Made by a program: the position numbers and the translations under genes. A stretch of 64,000 nucleotides of DNA from Lyngbya sp. PCC 8106 (GTDB lineage: Bacteria > Cyanobacteriota > Cyanobacteriia > Cyanobacteriales > Microcoleaceae). Shown here in pieces: positions 1 through 8,010 of the stretch (positions are counted from its first letter, which is position 1; each line of letters starts with the position of its first letter). The stretch is from positions 62,001 to 126,000 of the forward strand of contig NZ_AAVU01000002.1 of the NCBI RefSeq assembly GCF_000169095.1. Direction: 5' to 3'. The notes under the pieces were generated by a model, which did no database searches, was not told where the DNA came from, and saw nothing but the letters and a program-made list of their open reading frames with translations.

Positions 1-116
1 AACCCCGAAATTTTTTGTTTAGAATGAAATAACCCTGGCCTTTCAAAATGGCGCAGGGAGAATTGGAGAGGGTAGGAGAGAGGTTGAAGTTGAGGTGAAT
101 ATACAAAACTAAATTA

Positions 117-3100
117 TTACTGACGAATTGGAATTTCTATAGAAAACTCTGTTCCCTCTCCAACAACAGAATGACATTTCAGTTCACCTTTATGCTGTTC
201 AGTCACCACTTGATAACTAATTGACAACCCTAAACCTGTTCCTTTTCCTAGTGATTTCGTAGTAAAGAAAGAATCAAAAATGCGATTTTTAACCATTTCA
301 GACATCCCAATTCCATTATCAATAATACGGATGAGAACCCGATTATTAATCATCAGTTCTGTAGAAATCCGAATTATTCCTGAATCAACCTTTTGTTCTT
401 CAATAGATTTTTGTTTGTTTCTGTCTCTAATCGCATCAATAGCATTACTTAAAAGATTCATAAACACCTGATTTAGTTGTCCGGGATAACACTCGATCAT
501 CGGTAAATGTCCATATTCTTTAATCACCTTAATCTCAGTTATCTCTCCATTTGCTTTCAAACGGTGTTGTAAAATCATCAATGTACTGTCAATCCCATCA
601 TGAATATTCACCGCTTCAACTTCTGATTGATCAAGACGAGAGAAATTTTGAAGTGATCGTACAATCTGACGAATTCGATCTACACCTATTTTCATAGAAT
701 CGATGACTTTTGGTAAATCTTCGGCGACAAAATCAAGATCCACATCTTCAGCATATTTGACCATTTCTGGATCAGTTTGATCGCAGTTTTTTTGAGACAA
801 AGAAAACAACGTTAACAAATTCTCCGCATATTCAGAAATCGGCGAAAGATTAGCATAAATAAAGTTAACAGGATTATTGATTTCATGGGCAACACCTGCA
901 ATCAGTTGTCCCAAGCTGGACATTTTTTCAGTTTGAATGAGTTGAGTTTGGGTTTTCTGCAACTGATGTAATGTTTGGGTTAACTTTTCAGTTTGATTTT
1001 GGGTTCTATTTAATAAATTAGCTTGCTGAATCGCGACTCCAAGTTGAGCAGCAACCTGAGAGAAAAAACCCACTTCTCGCGCTTGCCAACGTCTTGTCGT
1101 TGAATGTTGATAAGCCACTAATAAACCCCAGAGTTTATGTCCAAAAAAGATAGGAGTAATCAAGTAGGACTTGACCTGTAGTTTCTCTAAAATCTCTAGA
1201 TGACACGGAGAATATTTAGCCTTATAAATATCATTAATCGCTAGTGTTTTACCCTCTCGAAAACGTCCGCCCTCAGTTTCTTGTAAACAACTATCTTCCC
1301 AACTTGTTACCCCTAAATCGACTAAACTTTTCCATTGAGGAAGCACAAATTCATAATCATGAATAAACTCCCCACTCCAGTCTTCATTAAACTGATAAAC
1401 AACCACCCGATCTGCTTGTAAGACACGTCCTGTTTCTTGAGTTGTGGTTTGAAAAATTTTCTGAATATTGAGAGAATCGCGCATTTTTGCGACGACATCA
1501 AACAAAACCTGTTGTTGTTTTACCGTTCGTTGACTATCGACTGCGGCTTGTCTGAGTTTTAGGGCTTGTTTACGAGTTTGAATTAAGAGTTGAGCTTGCT
1601 GAATAGCTACACCTAATTGAGTGGCGACTTGAGAAATAAACTGAACCTCTGAAGTTTCCCATTTCCGAGAACAAGTATGTTGATAAACGGCTAAAATTCC
1701 CCACAACTTTTGTCCGACAAAAATAGGTGCAGTAGCAAATGCTTGGATCTGAAATTGATGAAGAATATCAAGATGACAATCTGTTAATCCCGCTTGTTCA
1801 ACATCATTCACAACAAACGTTTCACCATTGCGATAACGTCCCCCTTGAGTTTCTTGTAAATAAGTATCATCCCAAACCGTATTTACACCAATTTCTAGGT
1901 TAGACCATTGCGAATCAACAAACTCATAATCTCCAACAAATTCACCGCCCCAGTCACTATTAAAGCGATAGACTGAAACTCGTTCTGTTTTGAGAAATTT
2001 ACATAATTCTTTTGTGGTTGTGCGAAAAATTATCTCTAAATTGAGTGAGTTTCGCATCTTTGTCACTACATCAAACAACACTCGCTGTTGTTCTGTTGCT
2101 TTCCGAAGGTTATGGGCTGTTTCTTCTAGTTTTAAAGTTCGTTCCTGAACCTTTATTTCTAAACTCGCATTGAGAACGTGCATCTGTTGACGCATTTGAT
2201 ATTGATAAATCGCTGAGGAAAACTGATGTCCGAGTGATCGCGCTAATTCCAGTTCATTTTCCGTCCATTTCGGCCTTTCTCTCCGTTTTTGTTCGCGCCA
2301 GACTTCAAACGAAATCTGCGGATAAAGCTGTCTTTTGTCGTCTTCAACTCGTCCTGCCCACAACTTTTCGGTTTCCAGTTCATCTCGAAAAATACTGAGA
2401 TATCCTAATAATTCTTGTCGATAATGAAGCGGAATCATTAATAAACTGCGGATTTTTGTCTGATAAAAAGCAGATTGTAAGTTCCGAAGTTTGTCTTCTT
2501 TAAAGATATCTGAAATCGCCCAAATCTCATAATTTTCTGATTGATAATGCTCTGACCAAACACTATATTGTTCCATCAACGGATAGAGAGCATTTTCAGC
2601 AATCTGAGGCTGTTCCCCTTGTATATAAATCTGTACACTCTGACTTTTTAGACAATCCTCAAAGCTTTTAATCGTGTTATCTTTGAGATTAAAAGGATTC
2701 GCTTTAATACACAGTCGCCCGCCTGATCCTGCTAAAGTGGTAATAATTTCTTCTAAAGCAGGTTGCAACTCGATAGTCGAACTTGAATGGAGAAAACTAT
2801 TAATGCGATTAATACAAGTTTGTAAGTTAGCTCTTTCTTCGGCTTGAGTTAATAATTCTGAATGAGTGATCGCTACCGAAAGCTGATCAACCACTGTTTG
2901 TAATAATTGCAATTCCTCATCTGGAGTTGTTCTAGATTCACTATGATGAGAAACAAGCAATCCCCAAAGATGATCTTGATTCATAATCGGAACAGAGACT
3001 GAAGATTTTACCCCCATTGCAGTCAAATATTCCAAATGACAAGGATTCAGAGGACGATAGCGAATATCTTCACCGTGAGTTGTCCCATCATCAAGTTCTT

Positions 3101-3458
3101 GAAAGTGACTATGACCAATTTCCTGAGTTTCAGTATTGATCACAGAACGAACTCGTGATTTAATATATAAATCTCGGGCTTCTGGTGGAATATCTCCGGC
3201 TGGAAAATTCAACCCCAAAAGTGAGGGTAAACGGTTTTCAAAAATCGATTCAGCCACCACTTGACCGCTCGCATCTGGATGAAACTTGTAAATTTTGACG
3301 CGATCTGTTCCTAACAGTAAACGAACTTCTGCGGCTGTTGCGGCTAAAATCTCGGTCAGTTCTAGGGACTGTCGAATGCGATTAGTAATTCGATGCAGTA
3401 CACTACCATACTCTAAGTTAACTTTGATCGTCTGTGGTTTTGAAATTTCCACGCCCAA
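117..3458 (-). CDS. Multi-chromophore sensor histidine kinase (knotless phytochrome GAF-PHY + two CBCR GAFs + kinase)
   Basis: A cytosolic light-sensing histidine kinase of 1113 residues with no membrane segment. Residues 28-200 form a phytochrome-type GAF with FPAGDIP (Asp89) and Cys140-His141. Residues 215-420 look like a PHY domain with a tongue (LWAG at 366-369; PQISFEVW at 380-387, where PRxSF is usual). There is no N-terminal PAS, as in Cph2-type (knotless) phytochromes. GAF3 (465-622) and GAF4 (655-813) carry the red/green cyanobacteriochrome set: Trp529/Asp531/Cys561-His562/Tyr592 and Trp720/Asp722/Cys752-His753/Tyr783. Coiled-coil linkers follow each GAF. The kinase has H-box His858 (GVAHEINNP), an N-box near 1001, DNGIG at 1047 and GTGLGLSI at 1073-1080. 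There is no receiver domain and no response regulator next to it, so the partner is unknown. Bilin binding is inferred from residues only. Confidence 0.93.
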   Translation of the reverse strand: MGVEISKPQTIKVNLEYGSVLHRITNRIRQSLELTEILAATAAEVRLLLGTDRVKIYKFHPDASGQVVAESIFENRLPSLLGLNFPAGDIPPEARDLYIKSRVRSVINTETQEIGHSHFQELDDGTTHGEDIRYRPLNPCHLEYLTAMGVKSSVSVPIMNQDHLWGLLVSHHSESRTTPDEELQLLQTVVDQLSVAITHSELLTQAEERANLQTCINRINSFLHSSSTIELQPALEEIITTLAGSGGRLCIKANPFNLKDNTIKSFEDCLKSQSVQIYIQGEQPQIAENALYPLMEQYSVWSEHYQSENYEIWAISDIFKEDKLRNLQSAFYQTKIRSLLMIPLHYRQELLGYLSIFRDELETEKLWAGRVEDDKRQLYPQISFEVWREQKRRERPKWTENELELARSLGHQFSSAIYQYQMRQQMHVLNASLEIKVQERTLKLEETAHNLRKATEQQRVLFDVVTKMRNSLNLEIIFRTTTKELCKFLKTERVSVYRFNSDWGGEFVGDYEFVDSQWSNLEIGVNTVWDDTYLQETQGGRYRNGETFVVNDVEQAGLTDCHLDILHQFQIQAFATAPIFVGQKLWGILAVYQHTCSRKWETSEVQFISQVATQLGVAIQQAQLLIQTRKQALKLRQAAVDSQRTVKQQQVLFDVVAKMRDSLNIQKIFQTTTQETGRVLQADRVVVYQFNEDWSGEFIHDYEFVLPQWKSLVDLGVTSWEDSCLQETEGGRFREGKTLAINDIYKAKYSPCHLEILEKLQVKSYLITPIFFGHKLWGLLVAYQHSTTRRWQAREVGFFSQVAAQLGVAIQQANLLNRTQNQTEKLTQTLHQLQKTQTQLIQTEKMSSLGQLIAGVAHEINNPVNFIYANLSPISEYAENLLTLFSLSQKNCDQTDPEMVKYAEDVDLDFVAEDLPKVIDSMKIGVDRIRQIVRSLQNFSRLDQSEVEAVNIHDGIDSTLMILQHRLKANGEITEIKVIKEYGHLPMIECYPGQLNQVFMNLLSNAIDAIRDRNKQKSIEEQKVDSGIIRISTELMINNRVLIRIIDNGIGMSEMVKNRIFDSFFTTKSLGKGTGLGLSISYQVVTEQHKGELKCHSVVGEGTEFSIEIPIRQ

Positions 3459-3501
3459 CCTCTCAAATTTCTATAAATACTGAATTTAAACATTGCCCCA
3501 A

Positions 3502-3745
3502 TAGGATGAACCCCATCGTGTTTGATCAATTGCCAAATTGATTGTTAAAGTCGCTGATCCTGTTCACAAAGCTTCAATCTGTGTGTATCTGTACTCTAAA
3601 AATCAATAAATTCAGGCAAAAAAGTAAGATGCAGAAAAAAAGTAAGATGCAAAGAGATCGAAGTTCACCTGATCGATTTTAACGTTTCTCCTTCTCACTT
3701 GGATAGGATGAACCCAGTGAACCTCTTGATCAATTGTCTAAAAAG
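3502..3745. repeat. Intergenic region with two diverged copies of a direct repeat and a 15-bp tandem
   Basis: The region upstream of the photoreceptor gene has no convincing gene. Two related segments begin at about 3502 and 3705. Each has ATAGGATGAACCC followed, some 8-17 bp later, by TTGATCAATTG. Between them AAAAAGTAAGATGCA occurs twice near 3620-3650. They could be promoter-proximal operators of the kinase gene or debris of an old insertion. Function is unknown. Confidence 0.4.
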
Positions 3746-3827
3746 TTGCAAATCTTATCAAACATCCCAACTCCCAAGTTTTGATAAAATAATCAAACTA
3801 CAATCGATCAACTGTCGAGCTACGAAA

Positions 3828-4172
3828 CGTCAGCACCCCGCTCTAAAGAGACGGGGCATCATGCTTCTCTTTTTAGGTAGCTGACCAGCCTAAGTCCCTT
3901 GAGGGCTACGTTATCGGCAAGAGTTAACGTTCCTACCCGGAGATGCGTGGCCAGTCTCCGGCTCTAGAACCACAGCATTAAACAGTCCTACGAGGGGTAA
4001 GACAGTGTGTTGTGGAAAGTACCGACCGATAACTTATGCGAGGCAAACATTACCCCAGAAATGGGTGTTGGGGGCAACCATACCCCCATTAATTTTTTTA
4101 CAGGCGGTTAAAACCGCTCGTGTCGAGTTTCCTCCCCGGTCTAAAGACACGGGGCTTCCACTCTACCGGACT
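3828..4172 (+). mobile_element. Transposase-less IS200/IS605-type element with omega-RNA-like structured region
   Basis: Two near-identical imperfect palindromes bound the segment: CCCCGCTCTAAAGAGACGGGG at 3836-3856 (loop TAAA) and its counterpart at 4134-4154, which has GTC/GAC where the left copy has CTC/GAG. That is a compensatory swap, so the hairpin itself is conserved. Between them lie several short hairpins: CCCTTGAGGG near 3897, a GCGGTTAAAACCGC stem near 4104, and a TTGGGGGCAACCATACCCCC region near 4067. Structured right ends of this kind are known for TnpB-carrying IS605 elements, where the 3' end makes the omega/reRNA. No tnpA or tnpB remains, so this is a solo end or a PATE-like derivative. 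Exact termini are not resolved. Confidence 0.5.
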
Positions 4173-4179
4173 ATTTCCC

Positions 4180-5451
4180 GTGAATGTTTTAGTTATTGGA
4201 AATGGGGGCCGTGAACACGCCCTCGCCTGGACATTACTGCGATCGCCCAATGTTAAACAAGTGATCTGCACCCCAGGAAACGGAGGAACCGCTACTCTCA
4301 AAGGCTGTCAGAATCATCCGATTGCTGTAGATGACTTTGAGGGAATCAAACGTATTGTTCAAAAGTATAACGTTTCTCTCGTCGTTGTTGGCCCGGAAGT
4401 GCCACTCGCGTTAGGGATTACCGATTATTTACAACAAGACAATATTCCTGTATTTGGCCCCAACCAAGCCGGGGCGCAACTCGAAGCCAGTAAAGCTTGG
4501 GCGAAAAACCTCATGCAGCAAGCCCAGATTCCCACCGCCCAAACCGCAGTATTTACTGATGCAGAGACAGCCAAAGCCTATGTCAAAACAGCGCCGATAG
4601 TCATTAAAGCCGATGGTTTAGCCGCCGGAAAAGGGGTGACGGTTGCTGATCGGGTCGAACTCGCCCATGCTGCGATTGATGAGATTTTTGCTGGCGTATT
4701 TGGCCAGGAAAATCAGACGGTGGTGGTCGAAGAATATTTAATCGGTCAAGAAGTCTCTGTACTCGCCCTCACAGACGGTCAAACCATTCGTTCGTTAATT
4801 CCCGCCCAAGATCATAAAGCGATTGGTGAAGGGGATACAGGCCCAAATACAGGGGGAATGGGGGCTTATGCTCCGACACCCATTTTGACAGATTCCTTAC
4901 AACAACGGATTCAAACTGAAGTTCTCGAACCTACGCTTGCGACTTTGCAAAAGTGGGGAATTGACTATCGAGGGGTGATTTATGCCGGGTTAATGATTAC
5001 CCCAGATGGAGAACCCAAAGTTTTAGAATTTAACTGTCGGTTTGGTGATCCCGAAACCCAAGCGGTTCTCACGTTGTTAGACACTCCTCTCGATGAACTC
5101 ATACTGGCTTGCTGTCAACAACGGTTAGCTCAATTTCCGCCCCTATCCTGGAAACCTGGAGTCGCGGTCTGTGTGGTTTTGGCGAGTGGTGGCTATCCGG
5201 GATCTTATCAAAAAGGTTACGCTATTACTGGACTAGAACAGGCAGAAGCCAAAGGTGCAACAGTATTTCACGCCGGAACAAAACTGCAAGGGGATCAAGT
5301 GATTACCGATGGGGGGCGAGTTCTAGGCGTTACTGCTGTCGGTTCGACTTTTGAACAAGCCATCACAAATTCCTATGAAGCGTTAGACTGTATCCAGTTT
5401 GAGCAGATGTATTGTCGGCGCGATATTGGCTTTCGGATAGCCTCGCTTTAG
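4180..5451 (+). CDS. purD: Phosphoribosylamine-glycine ligase (GAR synthetase)
   Basis: ATP-grasp enzyme of purine synthesis that joins 5-phosphoribosylamine and glycine. The start is set at GTG 4180 because the family begins with a short strand, here VNVLVIGNGGREHALAW. An in-frame GTG at 4120 would add 20 residues encoded by the mobile-element end. Visible motifs are KADGLAAGKGV (ATP-grasp), GDTGPNTGGMGAYAP and EFNCRFGDPETQ (metal/ATP site). The 423-residue length fits the family. No clear Shine-Dalgarno precedes GTG 4180, and the IS605-like hairpin ends only about 25 bp upstream, so the native leader may have been replaced. Confidence 0.95.
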   Translation: MNVLVIGNGGREHALAWTLLRSPNVKQVICTPGNGGTATLKGCQNHPIAVDDFEGIKRIVQKYNVSLVVVGPEVPLALGITDYLQQDNIPVFGPNQAGAQLEASKAWAKNLMQQAQIPTAQTAVFTDAETAKAYVKTAPIVIKADGLAAGKGVTVADRVELAHAAIDEIFAGVFGQENQTVVVEEYLIGQEVSVLALTDGQTIRSLIPAQDHKAIGEGDTGPNTGGMGAYAPTPILTDSLQQRIQTEVLEPTLATLQKWGIDYRGVIYAGLMITPDGEPKVLEFNCRFGDPETQAVLTLLDTPLDELILACCQQRLAQFPPLSWKPGVAVCVVLASGGYPGSYQKGYAITGLEQAEAKGATVFHAGTKLQGDQVITDGGRVLGVTAVGSTFEQAITNSYEALDCIQFEQMYCRRDIGFRIASL

Positions 5452-5584
5452 CAGAGATCTCACCCCATGACTCGTCATTTATGAGGAGTTCTGGAAATAG
5501 AGAATTTGCCTGTTTAACAAAACTTAACTTAGAATCAGCAGTGGGCATGATAGTGAATAGTTCGGTAAACTAACCCTATGGTTC

Positions 5585-7843
5585 ATGGCTTCATCCCAAC
5601 TGCAAAAATCTCAGATCTCAAACCGTCGGGAGATGATAGCAATTCTGAAAAAAATTGGTGAAATTATCGCAAACTGGTGGTCGGAGTTTACCCTCCAGAC
5701 CCGATTAATGGCCGGAGCCACTCTGGTTGTTTCCTTATTGATGAGTGGTTTAACCTTCTGGGCGGTTAATGCCATTCAAGAAGATGCACGTCTCAATGAT
5801 ACCCGCTACGGTCGAGATTTAGGCTTACTGTTAGCCGCCAATGTTGCTCCCTTGATCGCCGAAAACCGACGCGATGAAGTTGCCCGTTTTTCTCGACAAT
5901 TTTATACCAGTACCTCCAGTGTCCGGTATATGTTGTACGCTGACCCAGATGGGGAGATCTTTCTCGGTTTACCCTTTTCTGATTCTGCCGTTCAAAATTC
6001 TCTCACGCTCAGACGGCGGATGCAACTCCCCGATGATTTTATTACCAGTATCAAAGCCGGAGATTTTACTTCTATTCCGATGGTACGCCAACACATGACT
6101 CCCGGTGGACAGGTGACAGATGTGTTTGTTCCCTTAATGGATGAAGGACAATATTGGGGAATTTTAGCCATTGGAATTAACCCGAATCCCACCGTTGTTG
6201 TCTCCTCAAATTTAACACGGGATGTAACTCTGGCGGTGTTTGTATCAATTTGGGTTATGGTGATTTTAGGGGCGGTCTTTAATGCGTTAACCATTACTCA
6301 ACCGATTAAAGAACTATTAAGAGGAGTTCAAAATATTACAGTTGGGAATTTTCAGCAACGAGTTGATTTACCCTTTGGTGGAGAACTGGGGGAATTAATC
6401 ATTAGCTTTAATAAAATGGCTGAACAACTCGAAAGCTATGAAGCCCAAAATATTGAGGAGTTAACCGCCGAAAAAGCCAAACTAGAAACCCTCGTTTTAA
6501 CGATAGCAGACGGAGCAATATTATTAGATGCTCAGTTGAATTTAATCTTAGTGAATCCCACCGCTCGACGTCTATTAAACTGGGATGGAAAAAGCATCAT
6601 TGGGGAAAATGTGATCAATCATTTCCCTTTACCGTTATTACAAGAAATCTCTCTACCCTTACAACAAATCGCGAGTGGAAATCAAGAAGGAGGAGAATTT
6701 CGCTGTTCTTTAGGCGAACCCACAAATCGCACTCTCAGAATTCTCCTCAATACAGTTCTATTACATAAAGCACCGGGATTAGATCCCCTTTGTGGAAGTT
6801 GTTTTAGCCATACCAATAAGACGTGTAATTCTCCCGAATATCCCCAAGCTAATGAATGTAATTTGTATCAACACAACGATCACTTAAAACTCGAAGATCA
6901 ATATCGGGATAGTCTGAAAGGAATTGCGATGACCATTCAGGATATTACCCGAGAAGTTGAATTAAATGAAGCCAAAAGTCAGTTTATTAGTAACGTCTCT
7001 CACGAACTGAGAACCCCACTATTTAATATTAAATCCTTTATAGAAACCCTTCATGATTATGGTGAGGATTTAACCGAAGCTGAACGACGAGAATTTTTAG
7101 AAACTGCTAATTATGAAACGGATCGTTTGACTCGTTTAGTGAATGATGTATTAGATTTATCCCGGTTAGAATCTTGTCGAATTTATCACTTTGAAGGTAT
7201 CGATATTGCTCAACCAATTGAACAAACTTTACGCACCTACCAACTCAACGCCAAAGACAAAGGAATAGAATTGAGTCAGGATTTTGAACCCGACTTACCG
7301 GCTGTCTTAGGTCATTATGATCTATTGCTACAAGTCTTTGCAAATTTAGTCGGGAATTCCCTCAAATTTACTGAAGCCGGAGGACGGGTGATTATTCGCG
7401 CCTATCTTTTAGATGATGAGCAACCCAAAGTTCTTAGCAAAGAAGCCGAAGAAATCGAAAAAGGGGGCTGGATTATTTCACCACCCCCCCCTCGTCCATT
7501 AGATGACAAAATCGCGTTAGAAATTCCTTATACACCTCAATATGTGCGAATCGAAGTTTCTGATACGGGAAGTGGAATTGCACCCGAAGATCAAGAAGCT
7601 GTATTTACCCGATTTTACAGAGTTGAAAATCGAGTTCATACCTTAGAAGGAACTGGGTTAGGACTATCCATTGTTCGCCATATTATGGAAAAACATCGCA
7701 GTCAAGTACACTTGATCAGTGAATTGGGTATCGGTACCACATTTTGGTTTGATTTAGCTGTCTACCAAGATGTTCAAGATTTTCAGGCTCACACACAAGA
7801 TATAGAATATATTAATAAGTCTTTACCGAGCAACAACAACTAA
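5585..7843 (+). CDS. nblS: Sensor histidine kinase NblS (Hik33/DspA family) with a Cys4 insertion
   Basis: Membrane sensor kinase that in cyanobacteria controls high-light, cold, osmotic and nutrient responses, usually with RpaB. Order: TM1 (42-62), extracytoplasmic domain, TM2 (about 214-236), HAMP, PAS (about 300-455), HisKA with His473 (SNVSHELRTPLFNIKSF), and an ATPase domain with GTGLGLSI. The PAS region contains an insertion with Cys403-x2-Cys406-x7-Cys414-x10-Cys425. The same spacing and similar flanks recur in the zinc-ribbon protein at 14301-14660. An internal ATG at 5633 preceded by GGGAG is an alternative start; neither start has an ideal ribosome site. Identity rests on the very characteristic N-terminal segment (WWSEFTLQTRLM) and the HisKA region. 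Confidence 0.93.
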   Translation: MASSQLQKSQISNRREMIAILKKIGEIIANWWSEFTLQTRLMAGATLVVSLLMSGLTFWAVNAIQEDARLNDTRYGRDLGLLLAANVAPLIAENRRDEVARFSRQFYTSTSSVRYMLYADPDGEIFLGLPFSDSAVQNSLTLRRRMQLPDDFITSIKAGDFTSIPMVRQHMTPGGQVTDVFVPLMDEGQYWGILAIGINPNPTVVVSSNLTRDVTLAVFVSIWVMVILGAVFNALTITQPIKELLRGVQNITVGNFQQRVDLPFGGELGELIISFNKMAEQLESYEAQNIEELTAEKAKLETLVLTIADGAILLDAQLNLILVNPTARRLLNWDGKSIIGENVINHFPLPLLQEISLPLQQIASGNQEGGEFRCSLGEPTNRTLRILLNTVLLHKAPGLDPLCGSCFSHTNKTCNSPEYPQANECNLYQHNDHLKLEDQYRDSLKGIAMTIQDITREVELNEAKSQFISNVSHELRTPLFNIKSFIETLHDYGEDLTEAERREFLETANYETDRLTRLVNDVLDLSRLESCRIYHFEGIDIAQPIEQTLRTYQLNAKDKGIELSQDFEPDLPAVLGHYDLLLQVFANLVGNSLKFTEAGGRVIIRAYLLDDEQPKVLSKEAEEIEKGGWIISPPPPRPLDDKIALEIPYTPQYVRIEVSDTGSGIAPEDQEAVFTRFYRVENRVHTLEGTGLGLSIVRHIMEKHRSQVHLISELGIGTTFWFDLAVYQDVQDFQAHTQDIEYINKSLPSNNN

Positions 7844-7847
7844 AGGG

Positions 7848-7928
7848 GGGCGATCATCTTGGATTTTATCTTACCTTTTTTGTTTTTTAAAACAGCGATC
7901 AGAAGATAGCTAATCCCCTTGATCGCCC
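7848..7928. terminator. Inverted repeat between convergent nblS and efflux genes
   Basis: GGGCGATCA at 7848-7856 and its exact complement TGATCGCCC at 7920-7928 enclose a T-rich loop. It lies between two convergent genes and could act as a bidirectional terminator. It also contains HIP1-like GATCGC cores, so chance is possible. Confidence 0.3.
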
Positions 7929-8010
7929 TGTAAATCCGCTAAAATGGCGAGTCTAATGATGATGGCGGTGCGGTATTAACCGGAAAATTGCTCTCAACGG
8001 CATTGTTTTT

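Noticed and set aside
3699..3884. 61-codon frame upstream of the IS605-like element
   Set aside because: It covers the repeat and the left hairpin; no protein-like features.
4120..4179. Longer purD starting at GTG 4120
   Set aside because: The extra 20 residues are the translated end of the mobile element; the PurD family starts at the strand beginning at 4180.
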